Assembly (NCBI GenBank): GCA_039587215.1
Contig: JBDHIW010000036.1
Coordinates: 1-15,534, forward strand
Source of the DNA: CAMYLY01 sp039587215
Lineage (GTDB): Bacteria > Gemmatimonadota > Gemmatimonadetes > Gemmatimonadales > GWC2-71-9
Length of the DNA: 15,534 bases
Direction: 5' to 3'
A program made the translations under genes and the position numbers. How positions within the stretch are numbered: position 1 is the stretch's first letter; each line of letters opens with the position of its first letter. Below are positions 8,659 through 15,208 of this stretch, piece by piece. The notes beneath the pieces were generated by a model. It saw only the letters and a program-made list of their open reading frames with translations. It was not told the DNA's origin and did no database searches.

Positions 8659-9071
8659 CACCCCTCCAATGTCGTCAGCAGTTCGCGGAGTTCGGCCTCG
8701 CTCAAATCGTACCACCCACGCGCCGTCATTTCGGAGACGGGGGCCTCCGCATCCAAGGAATCGAGCACCTGTCCCAGTTCCGCAATCCCGAGATCCAGAA
8801 GCTCTGGCGGGGCCGCGGCCGCCACCGTAGCGGCCGGGACCTGCCGGAGCGAGCCCACCACCACCGCACTACCAATCATCACCATGACCGCGGCCGCGGT
8901 CGCGAGCGGTGCGACGGCTCGCCATCGGCCGAGTCCGCGGCGCCGACCGTCACGCTGGAGCGCGGCGACCACCGCGTCGGCCGTGCGGTCGGGGTCGACG
9001 CGGCCGGCCGCACGCTGTCCCAGTCCCCGCGCCAGTTCCTCGAGTCTCCGTTCCGACGCTGTCTGGGTCAT
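8658..9071 (-). CDS. Membrane-anchored anti-sigma factor (putative)
   Basis: This 137-residue protein has a charged cytoplasmic N-terminal part (residues 1-50, helical and arginine-rich), one transmembrane helix (about 52-74, APLATAAAVMVMIGSAVVVGSL) and a C-terminal periplasmic part of about 60 residues. It lacks the HxxxCxxC motif of zinc-binding anti-sigma domains. The assignment rests on topology and on its place directly after the ECF sigma gene, with an ATGA overlap (9071-9068). It would hold the sigma factor at the membrane until a periplasmic signal releases it. The acidic, leucine-rich tail (YDLSEAELRELLTTLEG) may contact the Spy-like protein encoded next. No protease genes such as degS or rseP are in view. 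Confidence 0.7.
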   Translation of the reverse strand: MTQTASERRLEELARGLGQRAAGRVDPDRTADAVVAALQRDGRRRGLGRWRAVAPLATAAAVMVMIGSAVVVGSLRQVPAATVAAAAPPELLDLGIAELGQVLDSLDAEAPVSEMTARGWYDLSEAELRELLTTLEG

Positions 9072-9619
9072 GCCAGCACCTCCTTGAGTCGCTTCACCGC
9101 ATGGTGGTAATGCACCCGGGCCGCTCCCACGCTCGTCTGCAGTGCTTCCGCGATGTCCTCATAGCTCGCCCCCTGCTGTGCCCGCAGGAGAAACACGTCT
9201 CGCTGCATCCGGCTCAGCCGACGGACCGCCCGGGCGAGCCGGTCTTCCGCTTCGGTGCGCTCCGCCTCGGCCTGCGGGTCCGCCCCTCCCACGACCTCGC
9301 GGCCGTCGAGCGAGAGCACGACCCGCCGGCTACGCTGACGGTGCGCATCCTTGAGCGCATTGGACCCGATGGCCATGAGCCACGTCCGAAAACTCGCGTC
9401 ACCGCGATACGACGCCAGGCGTCGAAACGCCCGCAGGAACGTCTCCTGGACCAGGTCGTCGAGATCCTCTTGGGCCCCCGCACCGGCCAAGAATCGAGCA
9501 AGCGCCGGGGTGTGCCGACGCACGAGGTCGCGCGCGGCACCCTCGTCGCCCTCGTTCCAGGCGGCGATCAGCCCGGCGTCGGTCCGCCCGTCGTCAGCTA
9601 CGTGCGCTATCCCAGTCAC
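9068..9619 (-). CDS. ECF-family RNA polymerase sigma factor
   Basis: This 183-residue protein directs RNA polymerase to stress-type promoters. Region 2 lies at about residues 23-93, with the core-binding motif DLVQETFLRAFRRL and the -10-reading segment FRTWLMAIGSNALKDAHRQ. Region 4 lies at about 125-180, with the helix-turn-helix GASYEDIAEALQTSVGAARVHYHHAVKRL. There is no sigma-1.1 or sigma-3 domain, as expected of ECF (group 4) factors. The start is a GTG at 9619 with no clear ribosome binding site; a possible RpoE-like promoter placed just upstream would make the mRNA leaderless. It heads a three-gene overlapping operon with an anti-sigma factor and a Spy-like protein, and is divergent from the TetR gene. 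Confidence 0.93.
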   Translation of the reverse strand: MTGIAHVADDGRTDAGLIAAWNEGDEGAARDLVRRHTPALARFLAGAGAQEDLDDLVQETFLRAFRRLASYRGDASFRTWLMAIGSNALKDAHRQRSRRVVLSLDGREVVGGADPQAEAERTEAEDRLARAVRRLSRMQRDVFLLRAQQGASYEDIAEALQTSVGAARVHYHHAVKRLKEVLA

Positions 9620-9624
9620 AGATC

Positions 9625-9652
9625 TTGGACGCTCATTGCCCTGCGAAGTTAA
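9625..9652 (-). promoter_or_regulatory. Possible ECF-type promoter of the sigma operon
   Basis: On the minus strand TTAACTT (9652-9646) is followed after 15 bases by GTCCAA (9630-9625). This resembles the RpoE-type consensus GGAACTT-N15/16-GTCTAA (AACTT intact, five of six in the -10 element). Transcription would begin about six bases later, at or beside the GTG start codon at 9619. That would explain the missing ribosome binding site and suggests autoregulation. It is inference from pattern only. Confidence 0.35.
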
Positions 9653-9687
9653 GGCCTACCGTTCCCAGGGACCGTCGCATATTTTCC

Positions 9688-9701
9688 CGAACGAACGTTC
9701 G
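9688..9701. promoter_or_regulatory. PaaR-type TetR operator
   Basis: The 14-bp inverted repeat CGAACG-AA-CGTTCG ends one base before the first ATG of the TetR gene. It fits the pattern CNAACGNNCGTTNG that I recall for the Thermus thermophilus phenylacetyl-CoA-responsive repressor PaaR. An AT-rich segment (CATATTTT, 9678-9685), the best -10 candidate for this operon, lies directly upstream, so a bound repressor would cover the transcription start. I saw no second copy in the window. Confidence 0.65.
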
Positions 9702-9702
9702 A

Positions 9703-10302
9703 ATGGCTATGTCCCCTTACGACGATCGACTCGACCGGCTCGCGGGCATCGCAGCCCACGTCTTCGCTGCCAAGGGATTCCACCAGACCTCCATGCGCGA
9801 CCTCGCGCGGGAGACGGGGATGAGCTTGGCGGGGATGTACCACTACGTCCGCGGGAAGCACGAACTGCTGTTCCTGATCCAGGAGCGGTGCTTCCGCGCC
9901 GTACTGGAGGGTGCGCGTGGGGCCATTGGGCCCGATGGCGACGCGACCGAACGGCTCGGGCGGTTCATCCGCCATCACGTGCTGTTCTTCACCGAGCACA
10001 TGCCGGAAATGAAGGTGCTGTCGCACGAAGCCGAGAGCGTAGCGCCCGAGCACAAGCGGCACGTCGACGCCCTCAAACAGGAGTACGTGGACATCCTAGT
10101 CGGTCTGCTCGACGACTGCGCACACGGCGCGGACGTATCCGACGACCGACGGGTGGCTGCCTACGGACTCTTCGGCATGATGAACTGGATCTACACCTGG
10201 TACGACCCGGACGGATCGGTCACGCCGACCGATCTGGCCGACCAATTCACGACGCTCTTCCTGCACGGCATTGCCGACCCGGCCGCCGTGCACGGAGCGT
10301 GA
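9703..10302 (+). CDS. TetR-family repressor, probably PaaR-like
   Basis: This 199-residue protein has an N-terminal helix-turn-helix (about residues 10-56), with VFAAKGFHQTSMRDLARETGM and SLAGMYHYVRGKHELLFLI as the DNA-binding helices. The ligand-binding, dimerising helical domain follows. It is the first gene of the paa-like operon and ends 34 bp before paaA. With the operator at 9688-9701 overlapping its own start region, it probably represses itself and the whole operon until a CoA thioester such as phenylacetyl-CoA accumulates; the ligand is inferred from context. The start is the ATG at 9703 or the one two codons later at 9709. Neither has a visible ribosome binding site, so the mRNA leader may be very short. 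Confidence 0.85.
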   Translation: MAMSPYDDRLDRLAGIAAHVFAAKGFHQTSMRDLARETGMSLAGMYHYVRGKHELLFLIQERCFRAVLEGARGAIGPDGDATERLGRFIRHHVLFFTEHMPEMKVLSHEAESVAPEHKRHVDALKQEYVDILVGLLDDCAHGADVSDDRRVAAYGLFGMMNWIYTWYDPDGSVTPTDLADQFTTLFLHGIADPAAVHGA

Positions 10303-10336
10303 GCACGCACCCCACCTCCCAAGGAGTGTTGCCGCT

Positions 10337-11290
10337 GTGACTGCCTCTGCCTTTGCGGACCCGATCGAGCAGGCACTCGTCGACCGCATCAACAACGGGT
10401 TCGTGGTCGAGTCCGAAGAGGACATGACCCCAGGATACAAGAAGTCGCTCATCACCCAGCTCACCGTCCAGGGCGACACGGAGCTGCTGAGCGCGCCGGC
10501 CTATTATCTGGCCACGCGCGATGCGCCGACGATCAACTCCCGGATCGCCGTAACGGCGATCGTGCACGACGAGCTCGGCCACGCCAATATCGCGTACCGC
10601 ATCCTCGAGGACCTCGGGGTCGACCGGCAGTGGCTGGTGTACGGCCGCCAGCCCCACGAGTTCAAGCACCCGTACGGGTTCGACCAGCCGCTCGAGAACT
10701 GGGCCGAGATGGTGGTGGCCAACGGTTTCTTCGACCGCGCCGGGATCACCCTGCTTTCGGACGTTCACCAGAACACGAGCTTCGGGCCGCTCAAGCGCGC
10801 GCTCGTCAAGGTGGACCGGGAGGAGGTCCTGCATCTCCGCCACGGCGAATCCTGGATGAAGCGGCTGGCCAAGGCGGGCGGCGAGGCCAAGGAGGCGCTG
10901 CAGCGCGCCGTCGACTGGATGTTCCCGATGACGCTCGAGTGGTTCGGCCTCCCGGACGACCTGAAGCGCCACTCGGGCCAGCTCGTGTACCGACTCAAGG
11001 GAAGCACCAACGACGAGCTCCGACAGACGTGGATGGCCGCGACGGTTCCGCTGTGCGAGAGCATTGGGATTTCGGTCCCGGCCCACTACGACGAGGCCGC
11101 CGAGTCGTATGTGCTGGATTACCCGTTCCCCTGTCAGTACGACCCCGAGGCCAAGCGGTGGCTCTTTGACGAGCCGCTCACGTGGGGCCAGGTGTTCGAG
11201 CGTTGGAAGGCCCGCGGCCCGATGAACGAGCGGTACGTCGAGATGATTCAGGGACAGCAGGACGGCCCCTTCGGGGGGCGGCAATGGTAA
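10337..11290 (+). CDS. paaA: Phenylacetyl-CoA epoxidase-like catalytic subunit PaaA
   Basis: PaaA is the diiron subunit that epoxidises the ring of phenylacetyl-CoA. This 317-residue homologue has ferritin-like helices with the ligand set E49, E79 and H82 (in HDELGH), D133, and E163 and H166 (in REEVLH). By hand alignment these match E42, E72, H75, D126, E155 and H158 of E. coli PaaA. Further family stretches are SFGPLKRALVKV and KGSTNDELRQTW. Similarity is moderate and N- and C-terminal parts differ, so the substrate may not be exactly phenylacetyl-CoA. The GTG start at 10337 has AAGGAG ten bases upstream; the open frame back to 10271 lies within the TetR gene. The stop overlaps the next gene by 7 nt. 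Confidence 0.85.
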   Translation: MTASAFADPIEQALVDRINNGFVVESEEDMTPGYKKSLITQLTVQGDTELLSAPAYYLATRDAPTINSRIAVTAIVHDELGHANIAYRILEDLGVDRQWLVYGRQPHEFKHPYGFDQPLENWAEMVVANGFFDRAGITLLSDVHQNTSFGPLKRALVKVDREEVLHLRHGESWMKRLAKAGGEAKEALQRAVDWMFPMTLEWFGLPDDLKRHSGQLVYRLKGSTNDELRQTWMAATVPLCESIGISVPAHYDEAAESYVLDYPFPCQYDPEAKRWLFDEPLTWGQVFERWKARGPMNERYVEMIQGQQDGPFGGRQW

Positions 11291-11595
11291 CCGCAGAGCA
11301 GGTCTGGGAGGCGCTCGGGACGGTCAACGACCCCGAGTACCCCTTGAGCATAGTGGATCTGGGGATGGTCTACGACGTGCGTGTGACCGGCGCGGACGTG
11401 ACGATCGACATGACGTTTACGTCGATCGGCTGCCCGGCGATCGACATGATCCTCGACGACCTGCGCGCGGCCGCTGCGACCGTGCCGGACGTCGGCACGA
11501 TCGACATCAACGTCGTCTGGAGCCCCCCCTGGACCAAAGACCGCATCTCGACCCGAGGGCAGCGACTGTTGCAGCTCCACGGCGTGGTCAACTAG
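11284..11595 (+). CDS. MIP18/DUF59 protein, N-terminal half of PaaD
   Basis: This 103-residue protein matches only the first domain of PaaD, the factor thought to help insert or maintain the metal centre of phenylacetyl-CoA epoxidase. Shared points with E. coli PaaD are VWEALGTVNDPEYPL, IVDLGMVYDV, the GCPA motif (SIGCPAIDMI) and SPPWTKDRIS. The typical PaaD of about 165 residues carries a zinc ribbon at the C-terminus; here the protein stops after LLQLHGVVN, and the zinc ribbon appears as a separate gene at 12661. The ATG at 11284 lies inside the last codons of paaA (7-nt overlap), with a G-rich ribosome binding site. The TAG stop merges with the AGAGGAGG ribosome binding site of paaB. Confidence 0.85.
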   Translation: MVTAEQVWEALGTVNDPEYPLSIVDLGMVYDVRVTGADVTIDMTFTSIGCPAIDMILDDLRAAAATVPDVGTIDINVVWSPPWTKDRISTRGQRLLQLHGVVN

Positions 11596-11605
11596 AGGAG
11601 GCTCG

Positions 11606-11821
11606 ATGCCCTACGGAGAAGTCTACGAGGTCTTCGCCCGCAAGACGCACGACGAGCCGCTGCGCCACGTCGGGAGCGTCAACGCGGCCGACGACGATCT
11701 CGCGAAAGCGTACGCGTGGACCGTGTACGACGAAGAGAACTGGGTCGAGATGTGCGTGGTGCCGCGCGGCGCCGTCATTCCCATCACCAGCCACGGCGCC
11801 GTGCCCCTCTGGGGCAACTAG
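11606..11821 (+). CDS. paaB: PaaB-like epoxidase subunit, short form
   Basis: PaaB is a small structural subunit of the phenylacetyl-CoA epoxidase complex. This 71-residue protein keeps the family core: VYEVFARKTHDEPLRHVGSV, AADDDLAKAYAWTVYDE and MCVVPRGAVIPI. It is shorter than the roughly 95-residue E. coli PaaB, lacking the C-terminal tail that ends in YRHPTFYTIPDG in that protein. The ATG at 11606 has a strong AGAGGAGG ribosome binding site (11594-11601). It lies between the two halves of PaaD and just ahead of paaC (15-nt gap). The divergence and short length make the name less firm than for PaaA and PaaC. Confidence 0.78.
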   Translation: MPYGEVYEVFARKTHDEPLRHVGSVNAADDDLAKAYAWTVYDEENWVEMCVVPRGAVIPITSHGAVPLWGN

Positions 11822-11836
11822 CCGACGAGGACTCCG

Positions 11837-12664
11837 ATGACCCCTGCGGTATCGACCGACACCGAGTACGACTCGATCGCGGACCTGGCAGCGGACGCGG
11901 CCACGGGGCTGCGCAACGTCCTGCTGGCGTGCGCTGACACCAAACTGCTGCTCGGCTACCATTACGGCGAGTGGACGTTCGGCCCGCCCGAACTCGAGGC
12001 GGCCGTCGCCAACTGCTCGCTGTCCCAGACGGAACTAGGGCACGTCCGGCTGCTGCACGCCGTGCTCAAGAAGCACTTCGGCGACGATCCCGATCGTCTC
12101 GTCGACGATCGCGACGCGGCGGCTTTCGCCAACGTGTCGTTTCTGGACACGGACCTGCCCGATTGGCCCGCCTACGTCGGCGCCAACTTCATCGTCGATG
12201 TCACGATGACGCGCGTCCTGCACGCGATGCGTGGCTCCGCATTCAAGCCGTTGCGCATGAGCCTCGACAAGATGATCGACGAGGAGCGCTACCACGCTCA
12301 CCACGGGACCGGGTGGTTCCGTACCGTGGCGCAGCGCGGCGACGAAGAGCGTGCACTGCTTGCCGCCCGGAGCCAGGAGGCGTTGGACAGCGTGATCGAG
12401 TGGCTGGGCCCCCCTGGGGATCCCGGTGACGGCGCGCTGGTGGATGCTCGCATCAAGGGCCGCAGCAACACCGACATCCGCGATGCGATGCTGGAAGAGC
12501 TGATCGCCACCGCAGGCCCCCTGGGCCTCGACCTGAAGGTGCGCATACCGGACGACTGGCAGGGATGGAACCCAGCGACGCGGCGGCGTACGTCCGACGG
12601 ACCGAACGCGGACATCCTGTACCACCTGCGGGGCGGCGGCAACACGATCTTCAAGCTGGCATGA
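11837..12664 (+). CDS. paaC: PaaC-like ferritin-fold epoxidase subunit
   Basis: PaaC normally pairs with PaaA as a scaffold without metal. This 275-residue homologue shows the family core YHYGEWTFGPPELEAAVAN. It also has E66-L-G-H69, D121, and E150-R-Y-H153 with an Asp at position 34, a pattern that resembles a complete diiron ligand set. In E. coli PaaC the matching places are leucine/glutamine (DLLGQ) and alanine (KEARYH), so metal cannot bind there. The D121 to E150 distance (29) equals the D126 to E155 spacing of E. coli PaaA. The C-terminal part (about 230-275) is not clearly conserved. The ATG at 11837 follows paaB with GAGG upstream; the stop overlaps the next gene as ATGA. It could be the second catalytic subunit of a related oxygenase. 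Confidence 0.82.
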   Translation: MTPAVSTDTEYDSIADLAADAATGLRNVLLACADTKLLLGYHYGEWTFGPPELEAAVANCSLSQTELGHVRLLHAVLKKHFGDDPDRLVDDRDAAAFANVSFLDTDLPDWPAYVGANFIVDVTMTRVLHAMRGSAFKPLRMSLDKMIDEERYHAHHGTGWFRTVAQRGDEERALLAARSQEALDSVIEWLGPPGDPGDGALVDARIKGRSNTDIRDAMLEELIATAGPLGLDLKVRIPDDWQGWNPATRRRTSDGPNADILYHLRGGGNTIFKLA

Positions 12665-12858
12665 CGGCTCCCCCGAAGCCCTGCCCGTTCTGCGGCTCGA
12701 CCGAGACGCACCAGGCCGCGACCTTCAGCACCTCGCTCATGGTCGCGCTGCACTACTGCCGCGCGTGCCACACTTCGTTCGAGGCCATCAAGTGGGGAGA
12801 CCGAGACGCGGCACTGGAGGTGCCGCGATTCCTGGACGAACCGGCCCCGCCGACATGA
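12661..12858 (+). CDS. Zinc-ribbon protein, C-terminal half of PaaD
   Basis: This 65-residue protein aligns with the C-terminal zinc ribbon of PaaD. It has CPFCGSTET, then ATFSTSLMVALHYC and CRACHTSFEAIK; E. coli PaaD reads CPRC..., EFGSTACKALYRC and CDSCREPFDYFK at the same places. The four ribbon cysteines C8, C11, C34 and C37 are kept, but the extra Cys of the GSTACK motif is missing. A short acidic tail follows (EVPRFLDEPAPPT). The ATG overlaps the paaC stop as ATGA. Expressed apart from its MIP18 partner, it would need to associate with that partner or act independently in metal-centre assembly of the epoxidase. The frame is open back to 12565, but the preferred start removes sequence inside paaC. 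Confidence 0.8.
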   Translation: MTAPPKPCPFCGSTETHQAATFSTSLMVALHYCRACHTSFEAIKWGDRDAALEVPRFLDEPAPPT

Positions 12859-12964
12859 TCGGGCTGTGCCGGCCACGGCACTCCGAGTATCATGATGGCG
12901 GCTCGCGGGCGCGTGCCGCCGGACAACCGACACTGACCACCGACGACGCACAGGAGTACGACAC

Positions 12965-13774
12965 ATGACCGACTGGGCTGCCCCGACCGACGATGTTCTC
13001 GTCGAGTATCGGGTCGAAGACGGGATCGCGATCCTCGAGCTGAACGACCCGCCGGCGAACACCTACACGTACAACATGATGCAGCAGCTGGACCGTGCGA
13101 TCCTCACGGCGCGGATGGACAACGACGCGCACGTGATCGTGCTCCGCGGCAAGGGCGACAAGTTCTTCTCGGCCGGCGCGAACATCTCGATGCTCAACGA
13201 GGTGACGCCGCGCTTCAAGTACTTCTTCTGCCTTCATGCCAACGAGACACTCAACCGCCTCGAGCACACCCCGAAGCTCGTCATCGCGGCCCTGAACGGG
13301 CACACGGTCGGCGGCGGGCTCGAGATCGCCATGGCGGCCGACCTGCGCATCGGCGCGCGGGACGCGGGCAAGGTCGGCCTGCCCGAGGTCAACCTGGGCG
13401 TCCTGCCGGGCACCGGCGGCACGCAGCGGCTCGCCCGGATCCTCGGCAAGTCCAAGTCTATCGAGATCATGGCGACCGGTGAGCTCTTCACCTTCGACCA
13501 GGCCAAGGAGATGGGCCTCGTCAATCAGGTGTTCCCGAAGGAGTCCTTCTGGGACGACGTGATGGCCTATGCCAAGCAGTTCGTGCCGCCGGGCAAGGCT
13601 GCGAAGGCGGTGGGCGGAATTAAGCGTGCGGTGTGTTCCGGCCTCGAAGTGCCGTTCGAAAGCGGGCTGGCGATCGAGCGCGAGCTGCAACAGCAGTTGT
13701 TCCAGAGCGAGGACGCCAAAGAGGGCCTGGCTGCGTACGTCGAGAAGCGCACAGCCGCCTTCAAGGGAGCGTAA
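12965..13774 (+). CDS. Enoyl-CoA hydratase/isomerase family protein
   Basis: This 269-residue crotonase-fold protein probably hydrates or isomerises a CoA-thioester double bond in the ring-degradation pathway, in the role of PaaF or PaaG. The oxyanion-hole segments are KFFSAGANI (67-75) and HTVGGGLEIA (113-122). Both catalytic glutamates of true hydratases are present: E120 in GGGLE and E141 in LPEVNLGVLPGTGGTQRL. PaaG-type isomerases use an aspartate nearby, so a hydratase is the better guess, but the substrate is not shown by the sequence. The ATG at 12965 has AGGAG about nine bases upstream. The gap to the previous gene is 106 bp, the largest in the operon; no convincing promoter is seen in it. 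The stop is directly followed by the next start codon. Confidence 0.9.
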   Translation: MTDWAAPTDDVLVEYRVEDGIAILELNDPPANTYTYNMMQQLDRAILTARMDNDAHVIVLRGKGDKFFSAGANISMLNEVTPRFKYFFCLHANETLNRLEHTPKLVIAALNGHTVGGGLEIAMAADLRIGARDAGKVGLPEVNLGVLPGTGGTQRLARILGKSKSIEIMATGELFTFDQAKEMGLVNQVFPKESFWDDVMAYAKQFVPPGKAAKAVGGIKRAVCSGLEVPFESGLAIERELQQQLFQSEDAKEGLAAYVEKRTAAFKGA

Positions 13775-15208
13775 GTGCGTTCCGACCTCTTCATCAACAA
13801 CGAGTGGGTCGCCGGGTCGTCGACGTCGCGGATCGAGGTCATCAACCCGGCGACCGAAGAAGTGCTCACCGCCGTCCCCAACGCCAACGCGGAGGATGTG
13901 GATGCCGCGGTGACCGCGGCGCGTGCCGCGATCGACGGTGAGGCGTGGGGAGGACTCTCCCCCCGCCGCCGCGGCGCCCTGCTCTACCGGGCCGCCGAGC
14001 TCCTGCGTGAACGCCGTGATGCGGTCGCCACCCTAGAGACTCAGCACAACGGGAAGCCCTTCTTCGAGTCGAAGATCGACGTCAACATGTCGATCGAGAC
14101 CCTGCGGTACTACGCCGGTTGGGCCGACAAGCTGACGGGCGACGTCCTGCCGGTCGACGGCAACGACTTCGTGTTCACGCGGCGGGAGCCGATGGGCGTG
14201 GTCGCGGCCATCGTCCCATGGAACTTCCCCCTCAACCTCGCGACGTGGAAGTTCGCCCCGGCGCTGGCCGCCGGCTGCGCGGTGATTCTCAAGCCGGCAT
14301 CCGAGACACCCCTGACGGCGCTGGCCATGGCGGAAATCATGGCCGATGCCGGATTCCCGCCGGGCGCATTCAACGTGCTGACCGGCGGTGGCGCGACGAC
14401 CGGGGCCGCCCTCGTGAAGCACCCCGGCGTCGACAAGGTCGCCTTCACCGGATCGACCCCCGTCGGACAGCAGATCATGCGCGACGCCGCCGACACGGTG
14501 AAGCGGATCACGCTGGAGCTCGGAGGCAAGAGCCCCAACATCGTCTTCGCCGATGCCGATCTGAAGGCCGCCGTCCGCGGCGCGCAGAACGGCATCTTCT
14601 ACGGCAAGGGCGAGGTCTGTGCGGCCGGCTCACGCCTGCTGGTCGAGCGCTCCGTCCATGACGAGGTCGTGGAGCAGCTCGCGGCACGCGCGCAGCGCCT
14701 CGTGCCCGGCGACCCGTTCCACAAGGACACCCGCCTCGGCGCGGTGGTCTCGGCCCGCCAGCAACAGACGGTGATGGAGTACGTCGAAGCCGGCAAGCAG
14801 GAGGCGACCTTGGTGGCCGGCGGCAACACCGCGTCGGTCGACGGCAAGGGGTACTTCGTCGAGGCGACGGTCTTCGACGGCGCTGCCCCCGGCATGCGCA
14901 TCGTGGACGAAGAGATCTTCGGCCCCGTCCTGTCGGTCATCACGTTCGACGACATCGACGAGGGCGTCGCGCTCGCGAACCAGACGATGTACGGGCTCGC
15001 GGCCGGCATCTGGACGCAGGACATGTCCAAGGCCTTCCACGTGGCGCGCGCCGTCAAGGCCGGAACGGTCTGGGTGAACACGTACAACCTCTACGATTCC
15101 TCCGCGCCCTTCGGCGGCTACAAGGCGAGCGGATTCGGCCGGGATCTCGGCCGGGAAGCGCTCGACAACTACACCGAAACGAAAACGGTGTGGATGGGAC
15201 TGCGGTGA
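13775..15208 (+). CDS. Aldehyde dehydrogenase (NAD(P)-dependent, ALDH superfamily)
   Basis: This 477-residue cytosolic enzyme oxidises an aldehyde to the acid. The catalytic cysteine is C282 in GEVCAAGSRLL, the general base is E248 in LELGGKSPN, and N150 in VPWNFPLN stabilises the intermediate. The Rossmann cofactor region includes K173 in ILKPASETPL and FTGSTPVG. The family resembles ALDH1/2-like (betaine, phenylacetaldehyde, retinal) enzymes rather than the PaaZ C-terminal fusion. In this operon it may oxidise phenylacetaldehyde to phenylacetate, or act on the ring-opened semialdehyde-CoA, the step PaaZ does in E. coli. The GTG at 13775 follows the hydratase stop with no gap, and its stop overlaps the thiolase start as GTGA. 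Confidence 0.92.
   Translation: MRSDLFINNEWVAGSSTSRIEVINPATEEVLTAVPNANAEDVDAAVTAARAAIDGEAWGGLSPRRRGALLYRAAELLRERRDAVATLETQHNGKPFFESKIDVNMSIETLRYYAGWADKLTGDVLPVDGNDFVFTRREPMGVVAAIVPWNFPLNLATWKFAPALAAGCAVILKPASETPLTALAMAEIMADAGFPPGAFNVLTGGGATTGAALVKHPGVDKVAFTGSTPVGQQIMRDAADTVKRITLELGGKSPNIVFADADLKAAVRGAQNGIFYGKGEVCAAGSRLLVERSVHDEVVEQLAARAQRLVPGDPFHKDTRLGAVVSARQQQTVMEYVEAGKQEATLVAGGNTASVDGKGYFVEATVFDGAAPGMRIVDEEIFGPVLSVITFDDIDEGVALANQTMYGLAAGIWTQDMSKAFHVARAVKAGTVWVNTYNLYDSSAPFGGYKASGFGRDLGREALDNYTETKTVWMGLR

Noticed and set aside
9616..9636. Six-codon leader ORF (MSVQDL) ahead of the ECF sigma gene, a possible attenuation peptide
   Set aside because: It lacks a ribosome binding site and would lie largely upstream of the predicted transcription start; no attenuator structure is seen.
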